A stretch of 64,000 bases of DNA from Sphingobium yanoikuyae (GCF_013001025.1 NZ_CP053021.1:3686001-3750000), one strand, 5' to 3'. Positions 44,327-54,361 are shown, numbered from the stretch's first letter. A program made the numbers and translations. Notes: generated by a model from the letters alone, not told the origin.

Positions 44327-46744
44327 ATGGCGACGGGACGGAACGCACGGATGCGCAGGATGATCGGGCGGAGTGCCGCCGGCCTGGCGCTGGCGCTATT
44401 GATCGCCCTGCCCGCCCCCACCTTTGCCCAGCCGACCGGCGCGCAGAATTTCGATGCGGGCTGGCGCTTCCATCAGGGCGATGTCGCGACCGCCGAGCAG
44501 CCCGGCTTTGCCGATGCAAGCTGGCAGCCGGTCGACCTGCCGCATGACTGGGCGATCGCCGGACCGTTCGACGAACATGCGCCCGCGACCGGATCGGGCG
44601 GATTCCTGCCCACCGGCGTCGCCTGGTATCGCAAGCATTTCACCCTGCCGCCCGCCAGCGCCGGCCAGCGCGTCTTCGTCGAATTCGACGGGGTGATGGA
44701 ACGGTCGGGCGTGTGGATCAACGGCCAGCATGTCGGCCATCGGCCGAGCGGCTATGCCAGCTTCCGCTACGAGGTCACCCAGCATCTGAAACCCGCCGGG
44801 CAGGAGAATGTGCTGGCGGTACGCGCCGACACCTCCGCCCAGCCCGCCTCGCGCTGGTATGCGGGCGGCGGCATCTATCGCCATGTCCGCATCCTCACCC
44901 TGGGCGACGTCCATGCCGAAACATGGGGCAGCACGGTGCGGGTAGCAAAGCTGGACGCGAAAAGCGCGGACCTTGCCATCGGCAGCAGCGTGATGAACCA
45001 GGGCAGCGCCCCGGTCGAGGCGCGGCTGGAGGCGGTGATCGAGGGGCCGGACGGCCGCAGCCTCGCGACCTTCACCGGCCAGAGCATCAGCCTGCCCGCC
45101 GGGCGCGCGACCCAGATGGATGTCAGCGGCACCCTGGCCGATCCGCGCCGCTGGGACATTGGCGACCCGGCGATGCATCAGGCGCTGCTGCGCGTCCGCG
45201 CGACCGACGGGCGGCTGCTCTATGAGGAACGCGTCCCCTTCGGCATTCGTGATGCCAGATTCGAGGCGGCGAGCGGTTTCTGGCTGAATGGCCGCAACAT
45301 CAAGCTGAAGGGCGTGGCGATCCATGCCGATGGCGGGCCGTTCGGCATGGCGGTGCCGCTCGCCGTCTATGAACGCCGGCTCAAGGGGCTGATGGCGCTG
45401 GGCGTCAATGCGGTGCGCACCGCCCATCATCCCTTCTCGCCCGAATTTCTCGACCTGTGCGACCGGCTTGGCCTGATCGTCATGAACGAGGGCTTCGACA
45501 TGTGGACGGTGGCGAAGAATCCGCAGGATTATCATCTCTATTTCACCGACTGGTCGTCGATCGACGCGCGCGATTTCGTGCGGCGCGATCGCAACCATCC
45601 CAGCATCGTCATCTGGTCGATCGGCAACGAGATTCACGATACGCCCTATCCGCTGGTGGCGCAGTCGATCATCACCCGGTTGCAGGACATCTTCCATGCC
45701 GAGGATCCGACCCGGCCGATGACGATGGCGCTGTTCCGCCCCAACACCACCCATGATTATGACAATGGCACCGCCGACCTGCTGGACGTGGTGGGCCAGA
45801 ATTATCGCGAGAATGAACTGGCCAAGGCGCATGCCGACAAGCCCAGCCGCAAGATCATCGGCACGGAGAACAGCAAGAACCGGTCAAGCTGGCTCGTGGT
45901 GCGGGACGACCCGGCCTATGCCGGCATGTTCCTGTGGACCGGCGTCGACTATCTGGGCGAGGCGGACCGGGCCGGCTGGCCGGCGATCAGCAACCCGTCC
46001 GGTCTGGTCGACCGGGTCGACGGGGTGAAGCCGATCGGCTGGGAACGGGCGAGCTGGTGGTCGGAAAAACCGGTCGTGAAGCTGGCCCGGCGCGTGACCG
46101 AAGTGATCGACATCAGCGAGATGCCGACCATGGTCGGCATCGCCCTGCCCCAGCCCAAGGGGCCGGGCGCGCTGGCCGACTGGTCGCCCGACAATCGCGC
46201 CGCGCACAAGGAAAAGGTCGAGGTCTATAGCAATAGCGACGCGGTCGAGCTGTTCCTCAACGGCCGGTCGCTGGGGCGCAAGCCGCGCAACGCGGACGAC
46301 AGCGCGATCACATGGGACGTCGACTATGCGCCGGGCGAGTTGCGCGCGGTCGGCTATCGCGGCGGCGCAAAGGTGGCGGAGGACATGCTGCGCAGCGCTG
46401 GCGCCCCCGCCGCGATCCGGCTGGTGCCGGAGGCCAAGGAGGTCGGCGGCGGTTTCGACGATGTCGTCGCGGTGCGGGCCGAGGTGGTGGACGCGAAGGG
46501 CGTGCTGGTGCCCGGCGCCACGCCGCTGCTGAGCGCGACGGTATCGGGGCCGGGCCGCGTCGTCGCCTTCGACAATGGCAGCGTCACCGACCATACCGCC
46601 TTTTCCTCACCACAGCGGGCGGCGGTGGGCGGCAAGGCGGTCGCCTTCCTGCGCGGCACCGGCAAGCCGGGCGCAATCACGCTACAGGTCAGCGCGCCGG
46701 GGCTGAAAACCGGCCGCATCAGCCTGCAGGGCGAGAAGGATTAG
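44327..46744 (+). CDS. GH2-family glycosidase (beta-galactosidase-like), exported
   Basis: This 805-residue protein has a signal peptide (LALALLIALPAPTFAQ) and the full GH2 layout: sugar-binding domain (about 35-200; DLPHDWAIAGPFDEH, YRKHFTLP), an immunoglobulin-like domain (about 205-310), and a TIM barrel (about 315-600). The acid/base is Glu435 in SIGNEIHD, and the likely nucleophile is Glu514 in IGTENSK. C-terminal beta domains of the DUF4982 type follow. It should cleave a beta-linked sugar from an oligosaccharide or glycoside in the periplasm; galactosidase is the default guess for the subfamily. Its stop overlaps the end of a small convergent frame by four bases. Confidence 0.9.
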   Translation: MATGRNARMRRMIGRSAAGLALALLIALPAPTFAQPTGAQNFDAGWRFHQGDVATAEQPGFADASWQPVDLPHDWAIAGPFDEHAPATGSGGFLPTGVAWYRKHFTLPPASAGQRVFVEFDGVMERSGVWINGQHVGHRPSGYASFRYEVTQHLKPAGQENVLAVRADTSAQPASRWYAGGGIYRHVRILTLGDVHAETWGSTVRVAKLDAKSADLAIGSSVMNQGSAPVEARLEAVIEGPDGRSLATFTGQSISLPAGRATQMDVSGTLADPRRWDIGDPAMHQALLRVRATDGRLLYEERVPFGIRDARFEAASGFWLNGRNIKLKGVAIHADGGPFGMAVPLAVYERRLKGLMALGVNAVRTAHHPFSPEFLDLCDRLGLIVMNEGFDMWTVAKNPQDYHLYFTDWSSIDARDFVRRDRNHPSIVIWSIGNEIHDTPYPLVAQSIITRLQDIFHAEDPTRPMTMALFRPNTTHDYDNGTADLLDVVGQNYRENELAKAHADKPSRKIIGTENSKNRSSWLVVRDDPAYAGMFLWTGVDYLGEADRAGWPAISNPSGLVDRVDGVKPIGWERASWWSEKPVVKLARRVTEVIDISEMPTMVGIALPQPKGPGALADWSPDNRAAHKEKVEVYSNSDAVELFLNGRSLGRKPRNADDSAITWDVDYAPGELRAVGYRGGAKVAEDMLRSAGAPAAIRLVPEAKEVGGGFDDVVAVRAEVVDAKGVLVPGATPLLSATVSGPGRVVAFDNGSVTDHTAFSSPQRAAVGGKAVAFLRGTGKPGAITLQVSAPGLKTGRISLQGEKD

Positions 46745-46944
46745 GCCGATCGTCGCCCGGTCGCGTCGATGCAGGGGACCGCGCCGCTGGACAGCGACAG
46801 GGCGCGAACCTTGTAGCGCAGCGCCAGTTCATTGTGCGCAGCAATCACGCACACCGCGTCGCCGCGCGCACGGGCTTCGTCGGCTTTGCGCGTCTCGTCG
46901 CGCGACCGGCGAAACAGATAGGCAGCATCCGTGATCACGTCCAT
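46741..46944 (-). CDS. Small hypothetical protein
   Basis: This 67-residue frame reads MDVITDAAYLFRRSRDETRK and continues with ARARGDAVCVIAAHNELALR, which has the character of a real helical cytoplasmic protein. I do not recognise a family with a known function. It overlaps the convergent GH2 stop by four bases and lies 92 bp from the next TBDR stop on the same strand, so it could be expressed from its own promoter. No signal peptide or membrane segment is seen. It might be a small conserved sphingomonad protein. Confidence 0.55.
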   Translation of the reverse strand: MDVITDAAYLFRRSRDETRKADEARARGDAVCVIAAHNELALRYKVRALSLSSGAVPCIDATGRRSA

Positions 46945-47036
46945 CGAACCGACTCCGCTTGATTGCCATGCAACCTATCAGCCGCCGGAAGCGCCGTCCT
47001 AGACATGGATCAATTTTCGCGGTCGTCGGCGCCCGT

Positions 47037-49544
47037 TTATCCGCCGAAGCGGAAGCGCAGGCGCGCGCCATACATTTGCGGCTCGCCCAGCGTCGCCGTC
47101 TCGAAATTGACGCTGGGCGAGCCCAGCCCGGCGATGAAGCTGTAATATTTTTCCTTGGTCACATTGGTCATGAACAGGCTGAGGTCGATGGGGGCGCCGG
47201 CGATATTGTTCCAGCTGGCGTTGAGGTTCAGCAGATCGAGCGGCGCCAGCGTGCTGAGCGCGGCGATCGACGGATCGGGATTGGTGCGGTCGGTATAGTT
47301 GACCAGCATCGATGACCGATGGGTGAAGGTCGCGCCGAAGGAGATGCGGCCGATCTTCTCCTCGTCCAGCGGCAGGGTGTAGGTGCCGCTGACCGTGACC
47401 TTGTGGCGCGGCGACAGCACTTCGGGATCGCCGGGCTGGAACGGCGCGGCCAGGATATAATTGGGGTCGTTGAAGCTGGAGAAATCGGGCACCGATTTGA
47501 TCTTGGTGCGCAAATAGCTGTAGCCGCCGGTCAGCACCAGTCCCTGGAACGGGGTGAGCGAGGCATCGGCCTCCAGCCCCCATATCTCCGACTTGCCGGC
47601 ATTGACCGGCGCGGCGGTGGACGCCTGCCCCGACAGCGGCCGCGCATTGAAGCCGACCTGCAATTGCTGGTTGGAAAAATCATTATAGAAACCGGCCAGG
47701 TTGAAGGTGCCGCGCAGCGCCCCGCCAAAGCTGGTCTTGAGGCCCAGCTCATAGCTGTCCACCTTTTCCGGCTCGACGATGTTGAGCGGCGCGGTGATAT
47801 TGGGGACGATCGTGCCGGCGCGATAGCCGCGCGCATATTTGGCGTAGAGCAATATGTCCTGGGTCGGGTTGTAATCCAGGTCGACCAGCCAGGTCGGCTT
47901 TTCCGACGACTGGTAATAATGCGACACGCAATTGGTCGCCGCCGCCTGCGGATTGGTGCAGCGATAGGGTGCGGCCGGATTGAAGGCGCCATATTGCGGC
48001 GGATAGGCGACGATATAGGTGCGCTGGTCGCTGACATTGCGCGAATGATCCCAGGTGTAGCGGAAACCACCGGTCAGTTTCAGCTGATCGGTCAGCGCAT
48101 AGGTCGCCTGCGCATAAAGGCCGACATTGTGGAAATTGGTGCGCCCCGCCGTGTAATTGACGGTGCCGGCATGAATCGGCTTGGCGATATCCGGGATGGT
48201 CGGATCAAGATTGGACAGGAAGCCCATCGGATCGGTGCATTGCAGGGTGGCGGAATCGGTGCAGGACGCCAGGAAGGGCGACTGGCTGCCGCTCATGCCC
48301 AGCGGTTCGCTGACCTCCAGATAGGCGCCCGCCTGCCAATTGAGCCGGCCATCGCCCGAGCGCCCCTGCACTTGCAGTTCCTCGGTAAAGGTCGACTGGT
48401 TGGCGGTATAGCCGCCCGGTATCGACATCACCGTGGTGAAGGGCAGATGATAGCTGCCCAGCGCGGCGAGGAAGGGATTGATCGCGGCGAAATCGACGAC
48501 GAAATCGGTGCCGAACAGCGGCGCATTCATGCGCTGCTTCAACTGGGCGTAGCTGACGATATTCTTGACCGTCAGCGTGTCGCTCGCCTGCCAGCTGGTG
48601 GTGTTGATCAGTTGCCACTGCTCGGTCCTGGAATAGGGATCCTCCAGTGACTGCATGACGTCATAGAAACCGCTACCCTGGCGCAGCAACTGGCCATAGG
48701 CGAGCTGACCCAGCCCCTCCGGCGCGGCCGCGACCAGCTTCTGGATCGGGCCATTATTGCTGGAATCGCTGTAAGAGAGGATGGTGTAGTTTTCGAGATC
48801 GGGGGTCAGATCGACGACCAGGCTGGCGCGCAGCGCGATATAATCGACATCGCCGAACCGATCGGGGCCGATGCCGCTGCCGTTGCGCATATAGCCGTCG
48901 CGCTTCTGCCGGTCGACGCCGATGCGCATCCGCGCGCGATCGCCGAGCGGCGCGTTGACCACCGCCTGGCCGCGCCACATGTCATAATTGCCGACCGATC
49001 CTTCGACATAGCCGGAAAATTCGTCGGTCGGCTTCTGCGGCACCAGCAGGATCGCGCCACCGGTGGTGTTGCGACCGAACAGGGTGCCCTGCGGTCCTTT
49101 CAATATCTGGACATTCTGAAGGTCGAAAAAGGCGCCCGGCCCGGCACCATCGCCCGAAGGCAGGCCGTTGGAGGCGCCGCGCGGCGCGACCACATCAGCG
49201 AAATAGACGCCGACCGAGGGCGCGGTGCCGATATCCTGGGCAAAGCCGCGGATGGCGAAACTGCTATTCTCGCTGCCGAAATTGCCATTGGCGGACAGCG
49301 AGGGGGTATAGGCGGCCAGATCCTGCGCATTGACGACATTGCGGTTGGCCAGTTCTTCCTGATTGAACACGGTGATCGAGATCGGCACGTCCTGCAGCCG
49401 TTCCTCGGTCCGGCGAGCGGTGACGATGATGTCCTGGGTCACGCTGGCCCTGTCCTGAGCCTTATCCTGCGCCTGGGCCTCGATCGGCAGGGTGGGCAGA
49501 GTCGCGCAGGCGCAGAAAAGCAACGTCCGGAAACGGCGTGTCAT
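47037..49544 (-). CDS. TonB-dependent receptor
   Basis: This 835-residue protein has a signal peptide (FRTLLFCACATLPTLPIEAQ), a TonB-box-like DIIVTARRTEERLQDVPISI, and a plug with NVQILKGPQGTLFGRNTTGGAIL (pattern about residues 145-170). The long barrel ends MYGARLRFRFGG. This "RTEERLQDVPIS" type is very common in sphingomonads, often for siderophores or for aromatic/plant-derived compounds, but the ligand is unknown. It is divergent from a LysR gene across 311 bp, and that LysR protein is the likely regulator. No hydrolase or permease is directly linked to it on the same strand. Confidence 0.92.
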   Translation of the reverse strand: MTRRFRTLLFCACATLPTLPIEAQAQDKAQDRASVTQDIIVTARRTEERLQDVPISITVFNQEELANRNVVNAQDLAAYTPSLSANGNFGSENSSFAIRGFAQDIGTAPSVGVYFADVVAPRGASNGLPSGDGAGPGAFFDLQNVQILKGPQGTLFGRNTTGGAILLVPQKPTDEFSGYVEGSVGNYDMWRGQAVVNAPLGDRARMRIGVDRQKRDGYMRNGSGIGPDRFGDVDYIALRASLVVDLTPDLENYTILSYSDSSNNGPIQKLVAAAPEGLGQLAYGQLLRQGSGFYDVMQSLEDPYSRTEQWQLINTTSWQASDTLTVKNIVSYAQLKQRMNAPLFGTDFVVDFAAINPFLAALGSYHLPFTTVMSIPGGYTANQSTFTEELQVQGRSGDGRLNWQAGAYLEVSEPLGMSGSQSPFLASCTDSATLQCTDPMGFLSNLDPTIPDIAKPIHAGTVNYTAGRTNFHNVGLYAQATYALTDQLKLTGGFRYTWDHSRNVSDQRTYIVAYPPQYGAFNPAAPYRCTNPQAAATNCVSHYYQSSEKPTWLVDLDYNPTQDILLYAKYARGYRAGTIVPNITAPLNIVEPEKVDSYELGLKTSFGGALRGTFNLAGFYNDFSNQQLQVGFNARPLSGQASTAAPVNAGKSEIWGLEADASLTPFQGLVLTGGYSYLRTKIKSVPDFSSFNDPNYILAAPFQPGDPEVLSPRHKVTVSGTYTLPLDEEKIGRISFGATFTHRSSMLVNYTDRTNPDPSIAALSTLAPLDLLNLNASWNNIAGAPIDLSLFMTNVTKEKYYSFIAGLGSPSVNFETATLGEPQMYGARLRFRFGG

Positions 49545-49855
49545 GGCATCCTCCCATCCAGACCGCGCGGCCCTTATATGCTGGATCGACCGTCACGGCG
49601 TCGAGCGCCGCACAGACGGCGCCCATCCCTTTCATCATCGTCGCAGCTGTTGTCCCGGACACAATGATTGCAGGCGCACAGGCTTTTGATCGACGAAGAT
49701 GTGATACAGGTTATTTCATAAATCCGGAGGAAGGGGCCTGTCAATCGGCACCGATCGCGCCGCGCAACAGTCCGGAAATGCAACGGGACTGGACCCTGAT
49801 CACCCCTGAAGTTAAGAATGGTCCGCATTATCCTTAAGGAACGGACCGGTCTCTC
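49545..49855. promoter_or_regulatory. Divergent promoter region of TBDR and LysR genes
   Basis: No gene is supported in this 311-bp gap. A dyad at 49812-49836 (TTAAG-AATG, five-base centre, CATT-ATC-CTTAA) lies 20 bp before the LysR start and fits a LysR-type operator. A second AT-rich patch around 49700-49730 may hold the TBDR promoter. Confidence 0.45.
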
Positions 49856-50797
49856 TTGCTTGGCGGCGTGCATTTCGATCTCAACAGCCTGGTGATACTG
49901 GGCCTGTTGCTGCGCACGAAAAGCGTCACGCGCACCGCCCAGCAACTGGGCGTCAGCCAACCATCGGTCAGCCGGTCGCTGGCGCAGTTGCGCAGCCTGC
50001 TTGGCGATCCGCTGCTGGTGCGGACCGCCGGCGGCATGGAACTGACCCGGCGGGCCGAGGAACTGGCGCCGTCCTTGCAGGACTGGCTGGCGACAACCGC
50101 CGGCCTGCTGGAGCCGCCCCGTTTCGATCCAGCGACGCTCGATCGCCGATTCCGCGTCGCATCAACCGATTTCGGCGTCGCCGCCGTGGTCGCGCCGACC
50201 CTGCCGCATATCGGCCGCGCGGCACCATTGGCGGCGATCGACATCGTGCCTTTGACCGGCGACATGGTGGCGCGGCTGACCGCGGGCGAGATCGACCTCA
50301 TCATCAGCGGACTCGATCCCGATCCGGCTCAGACCTATGAGCGTTTCCTGTTCACCGAAACGTTCAGCTGCGTCGTCGATCGCCATCACAAGCTGGCGGC
50401 GCATCCGACCGACCGGTCCCTGTCGGTCGAGGATTTCCTGTCCTGCCCGCATATCAGCTTCGTCGTCAGCGACAGCGGCTTCGACCGGATCGAACTGCGC
50501 CTGGGCGATCTGGCGCCGCGCCGGCGGGTGATCGCCCGCCTGCCCTATTTCCAGGCGGCACCGCACATGATCCGGGGATCGGACGCGCTGATGACGCTGC
50601 CGACGCGCGCGGCCGAGGCAATCGCCCGGACCCATGACCTGGCCTGCCTGCCCGCGCCGGACCTGGTCGGCACCTTCGGCTATCGGCTGCTATGGAACGA
50701 ACGGTCGCATCGCGATCCGGCCATCGCCTGGCTGTGCGACATGTTCGCCGACCATTGCGGCAGCGACGCAGCCCTGCCCCATAGCAAGGCCGCATAA
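49856..50797 (+). CDS. LysR-family transcriptional regulator (NodD/PnbR type)
   Basis: This protein has about 310 residues with a LysR helix-turn-helix (about residues 5-65; FDLNSLVILGLLLRTKSVTR, AQQLGVSQPSVSRSLAQLRS) and an effector-binding domain (about 95-300). The first usable start is a TTG at 49856; a GTG at 49868 gives HFDLNSL directly and may be the true start, since neither has a strong ribosome site. It belongs to the NodD/LinR-like branch by general N-terminal pattern. It is divergent from the TBDR at 47037-49544. Confidence 0.88.
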   Translation: MLGGVHFDLNSLVILGLLLRTKSVTRTAQQLGVSQPSVSRSLAQLRSLLGDPLLVRTAGGMELTRRAEELAPSLQDWLATTAGLLEPPRFDPATLDRRFRVASTDFGVAAVVAPTLPHIGRAAPLAAIDIVPLTGDMVARLTAGEIDLIISGLDPDPAQTYERFLFTETFSCVVDRHHKLAAHPTDRSLSVEDFLSCPHISFVVSDSGFDRIELRLGDLAPRRRVIARLPYFQAAPHMIRGSDALMTLPTRAAEAIARTHDLACLPAPDLVGTFGYRLLWNERSHRDPAIAWLCDMFADHCGSDAALPHSKAA

Positions 50798-50850
50798 GCC
50801 TTATCCGATATCGATATTTGGCGCCGCCCCGCGCTTCTGGCAACGGCCAC

Positions 50851-50873
50851 TTGCAATTGACAATCGATCGCAA
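50851..50873. promoter_or_regulatory. Candidate Fur-type site upstream of TBDR
   Basis: TTGCAATTGACAATCGATCG followed by CAA forms a TTGC...GCAA dyad of 23 bp, located 117 bp before the TBDR start. Alphaproteobacterial Fur sites often have TTGCAA/TTGCGA half-sites with an AT-rich centre. The match is by eye only. Confidence 0.35.
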
Positions 50874-50989
50874 ATGAACCCGCCATGATATTCGTTCCAC
50901 CGATCGGGCCCGGCCCGCACCACTGATTTCCGGCACCCGTCCGGCCGGGTGGCTGGCGGGTGCCCGTCTAGCCAGAACAGGGGATTTCC

Positions 50990-52954
50990 ATGCCATCCAT
51001 CCATTTGCTGCGGGCGACCGCGGCCCTTGTCGCGCTGACCAGCGCACAGCAGGCGCTGGCGGCCGAGGCCGACCAGGATTCCAACCAGATCGTCGTCACC
51101 GCCGCCGGCCGCGAACAGGAGGTCCGCGACGCGCCGGCCTCGATCAGCGTCATCACCCGCGAGACGCTGGACGCCATGCCCTATCGCGAAGTGACCGATG
51201 CGCTGATGGAAATCCCCGGCGTCACCGTCACGCCGGGCGAAGGCAATAGCCGCGACATCTCGATCCGCGGCATGGCGCCGCAATATACGCTGATCCTGGT
51301 CGACGGTAAGCGGCTGTCGTCGCGCGAATCCCGCACCAATGGCGGCAATGTCAGCGAAGGTGGCCTGCTGCCGCCGCTCGAAGCGATCGAGCGGATCGAG
51401 GTGGTGCGTGGCCCCATGTCCTCGCTCTACGGATCGGACGCGATGGGCGGCGTCGTCAACATCATCACCCGCCGGATCAGCGACCATTGGCGCGGCAGCG
51501 CGCGCGTCAACGGCACGATGCAGCTGGCGGACAATTTCGGCAATTATACCGACGGCAATTTCTATCTGTCCGGCCCGGTGACCAACGGCATCGGCCTGCA
51601 ACTGCAGGGATCTATGAACCGGCGCGAGGGCGACACGGAAATCGGCGGCACGCCCGAGCGGCATGATGACAGCCTGGCCGGCAAGCTGGGCTTCAACCTC
51701 AGCGCCAACCACCAGATCCTGCTGGAGGGCGGCTATTATCGGCAGAAGGTGATCGAGGTTACCGGCGAGACGACCGAGACGTCGGCGACCGCGCCGCTCG
51801 GCACCGAAACCACCCAGACCCAGAAGCGCAAGGTCGCATCGATCAGCCATAGCGGCCAGTGGGGCTTCGCCAGTTCCGAATCCTATCTGCAATATGAGGA
51901 TGCCGAACATGTCGAGGCGCAGAAGCGGATCAAGAACACCGTCGGCCAGAGCCTGTGGGTCATCCCGCTGCCGTCCAACACGCTGACCGTCGGCGGTTTC
52001 TATCGCTATGAGGATCTGTCCGACCTGACCGGCAACCTCTTGTCGGGATCGACCACCACCGGCACCACCCGTACCAGCTGGGCGCTGTTTGCCGAAAATG
52101 AGCTGAAGCTGCTCGACGGGCTGGCGCTGACCGGCGGCATCCGCATGGACCATGACGAACAATATGGCGTCCACTGGACCCCGCGCGTCTATGCGGTGTG
52201 GAACATCACCCCGTCCCTGACGCTGAAGGGCGGTTATTCGCAGGGCTTCCGCGCGCCGAGCCTGCGCCAGACGATTCCCGACTGGGGCCAGACCAGCCGT
52301 GGCGGCACCATCTATGGCAATCCCGACCTAGAAGCCGAAACCTCCCGCACGATCGAGGCTGCCCTGCTCTTCTCGCGGAATGGCTTCAACGCCAGCGTCA
52401 CTGCCTATGACACCCGCTTCAACGACAAGATCACGCGCGTGACCTGCGAAGTGGCGGGGGCCTGGTGTGTCGATGAACCGCTCAGCTCGATCGGCCGTCC
52501 TCCCACGACCTATGTCAATGTCGACAAAGCGCGGGTACGCGGCGTCGAAGTCTCGGTCGACGTGCCGCTGACCCACACGCTGCGGCTCAACGCCACCGGC
52601 ACGCTGACGGATTCGGAACAGTTGAGCGGCGCCAATATCGGCGCGGCGCTCAACGACACGCCCAAGCAGCAGGCCAGCGCCTCGCTCAACTGGCGCCCGG
52701 ACAAGCGCTTCTCCGCCTTCGTGCGCGCCGTCTATCGCGGCGAGGAAGCCGTGACCGAGGCGCAGATCAGCGGCAATAATATCGTCTCGCCCGACTATAC
52801 GGTGGTGGACATGGGCGCATCCTACAAGATCACGCCCGCCTTCACCGTCCATGCCGGGGTGCAGAACCTGCTCGACAAGCGGCTCGACTATGACATGGCG
52901 GGCTATCTGATCGACCCGGCCCGTGTCTGGATGGGCGTGGGCGTGCGCTTCTGA
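50990..52954 (+). CDS. TonB-dependent receptor, siderophore/colicin-receptor type
   Basis: This 654-residue protein has a signal peptide ending QALAAEAD, a TonB box-like QIVVTAAGREQEVRDAPASI, and a plug (about residues 35-155; DVSIR-like DISIRGMAPQYTLILVDGKR, RIEVVRGPMSSLYGSDAMGG). The barrel ends PARVWMGVGVRF with the usual terminal Phe. The plug (LVDGKRLSSRESRTNGG) resembles FepA/CirA/BfeA-type ferric siderophore receptors. A Fur-like dyad lies in the upstream gap. It is convergent with hemN across 42 bp. Confidence 0.92.
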   Translation: MPSIHLLRATAALVALTSAQQALAAEADQDSNQIVVTAAGREQEVRDAPASISVITRETLDAMPYREVTDALMEIPGVTVTPGEGNSRDISIRGMAPQYTLILVDGKRLSSRESRTNGGNVSEGGLLPPLEAIERIEVVRGPMSSLYGSDAMGGVVNIITRRISDHWRGSARVNGTMQLADNFGNYTDGNFYLSGPVTNGIGLQLQGSMNRREGDTEIGGTPERHDDSLAGKLGFNLSANHQILLEGGYYRQKVIEVTGETTETSATAPLGTETTQTQKRKVASISHSGQWGFASSESYLQYEDAEHVEAQKRIKNTVGQSLWVIPLPSNTLTVGGFYRYEDLSDLTGNLLSGSTTTGTTRTSWALFAENELKLLDGLALTGGIRMDHDEQYGVHWTPRVYAVWNITPSLTLKGGYSQGFRAPSLRQTIPDWGQTSRGGTIYGNPDLEAETSRTIEAALLFSRNGFNASVTAYDTRFNDKITRVTCEVAGAWCVDEPLSSIGRPPTTYVNVDKARVRGVEVSVDVPLTHTLRLNATGTLTDSEQLSGANIGAALNDTPKQQASASLNWRPDKRFSAFVRAVYRGEEAVTEAQISGNNIVSPDYTVVDMGASYKITPAFTVHAGVQNLLDKRLDYDMAGYLIDPARVWMGVGVRF

Positions 52955-52996
52955 TCCGACGTGCGATCGCCGGCCTGGTGAGGTCCGGGCCGGCGA

Positions 52997-54304
52997 TCAG
53001 ACCGCGACGCTGAAGCGCGTTTCGGCCGGGCGCAGATAGGCATCGAAACAGGCGGCGATGGACCGGGCATAGGGTGCCGCGCCGGGTTGCAGCAGCAACT
53101 CGTCCCCCTCCCGCCGGAGCAGGCCGATCCGCTCGAACCGGTCGAGCAGCGCCGGTTCGGCAAGGTCGCCACAGGCCGCCCGACCGTCGCACAGCAGCCG
53201 TTCGATCAACGCGCCCCGCCGCTGGTCGTCGGCACTGCGCCGCACCCCACGGGCGGCGGGCAGCCGATGATTCGACAGCGCTTCACGATAGGCGCCGGCA
53301 TTCTTCTCATTCTGGACGATCAGGTCGGGAAACTGGCTGATCGCGCTCGCGCCCATGCCGATCAGCGCATCGCTGTCATCCTCGGTAAAGCCCTGGAAAT
53401 TGCGGCGCAGCCGTCCGGCAGCGGCGGCCACGGCGAGCGGATCGTCGGGCAGCGCGAAATGATCAAAGCCGATCGCCTGATAGCCGGCCGTCGTCAGCAT
53501 CGCATGGCCCAGCTTCGCCATCGCAAAGCGCTGTTCGACGCCCGGCAATTCGGTCGCGTCGATCCGCCGCTGGCGCGGCAGCAGGCGCGGCATATGGGCA
53601 TAGCCGAACAGCGCAATGCGCGAGGGGGACAGGCGAATGCTGTCCTCCAGGGTCTGCGCCAGATCCGCCTCGCTCTGCCCCGGCAGGCCATACATCAGGT
53701 CGAAACCCACCTGGATGCGCGCACGGGCCAGCGCGCCGACGGCCATCGCCACCGTCTCGGCCGGCTGCACCCGGCCGATCCGCTGCTGCACATGGGTGGC
53801 AAAGGTCTGCACCCCCAGATTGACGCGGGTCACCCCAACCTTGGCCATGGCGTCGATCCAGGCCCGGTCGATCCGGCGCGGGTCCAGCTCCACCGACATC
53901 GCCGCCGCGCTGGCGTCGAAGCAGAGCAGCAACTGATGATTGAGCCGGACCCAGTCGATCAGCGGCAGGGAATTGGGACTGCCGCCGCCAAAGGCGACAT
54001 GGGTGACGCGGCCACGCCCGCCCAGCCGCGCCGAGACCAGCGCCATTTCCCGCTCCAGCGCATCGACATAGGCGGACAGGCGGCGGGGCCGGGTCGCCGC
54101 CCCGGTATTACACCCGCAATACCAGCAAATGTCATGGCAATAGGGGATATGGACATAGAGCGACAGGCGCGCGTCCGCCGACATCGCGTCCAGCCGCTGC
54201 GCCATGTCGGCCGCGCCGACATCCTCGCCGAACTGGGCAGCGGTCGGATAGCTGGTGTAGCGCGGCACCGGCGCGGCGAGCAGGTCGGGATGATAGCGGA
54301 ACAT
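52997..54304 (-). CDS. hemN: Oxygen-independent coproporphyrinogen III oxidase
   Basis: This 435-residue radical-SAM protein has the HemN signature YVHIPYCHDICWYCGC (cluster Cys56, Cys60, Cys63), followed by VAFGGGSPNSLP and FDLMYGLPGQ. A C-terminal HemN domain (about residues 365-430) ends in SVAV. It decarboxylates coproporphyrinogen III to protoporphyrinogen IX with SAM when oxygen is absent. The start at 54304 (MFRYHPDL) is typical of the family; a longer frame adds a non-conserved segment. An Fnr-like box lies 36 bp upstream of this start. Confidence 0.95.
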   Translation of the reverse strand: MFRYHPDLLAAPVPRYTSYPTAAQFGEDVGAADMAQRLDAMSADARLSLYVHIPYCHDICWYCGCNTGAATRPRRLSAYVDALEREMALVSARLGGRGRVTHVAFGGGSPNSLPLIDWVRLNHQLLLCFDASAAAMSVELDPRRIDRAWIDAMAKVGVTRVNLGVQTFATHVQQRIGRVQPAETVAMAVGALARARIQVGFDLMYGLPGQSEADLAQTLEDSIRLSPSRIALFGYAHMPRLLPRQRRIDATELPGVEQRFAMAKLGHAMLTTAGYQAIGFDHFALPDDPLAVAAAAGRLRRNFQGFTEDDSDALIGMGASAISQFPDLIVQNEKNAGAYREALSNHRLPAARGVRRSADDQRRGALIERLLCDGRAACGDLAEPALLDRFERIGLLRREGDELLLQPGAAPYARSIAACFDAYLRPAETRFSVAV

Positions 54305-54339
54305 GGCGTCCCGCCTGCCATGGTGCCCGATGCCGAACA

Positions 54340-54353
54340 TTGCGCAGGATCAA
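54340..54353. promoter_or_regulatory. Fnr/FixK-like box 1 (hemN side)
   Basis: TTGCG-CAGG-ATCAA matches the Fnr/FixK consensus TTGAT-N4-ATCAA at eight of ten positions. Its centre is about 42 bp upstream of the hemN start. An fnr-type gene with intact cluster cysteines lies 4 kb away at 58517-59275. Confidence 0.65.
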
Positions 54354-54361
54354 ATCGCCGA

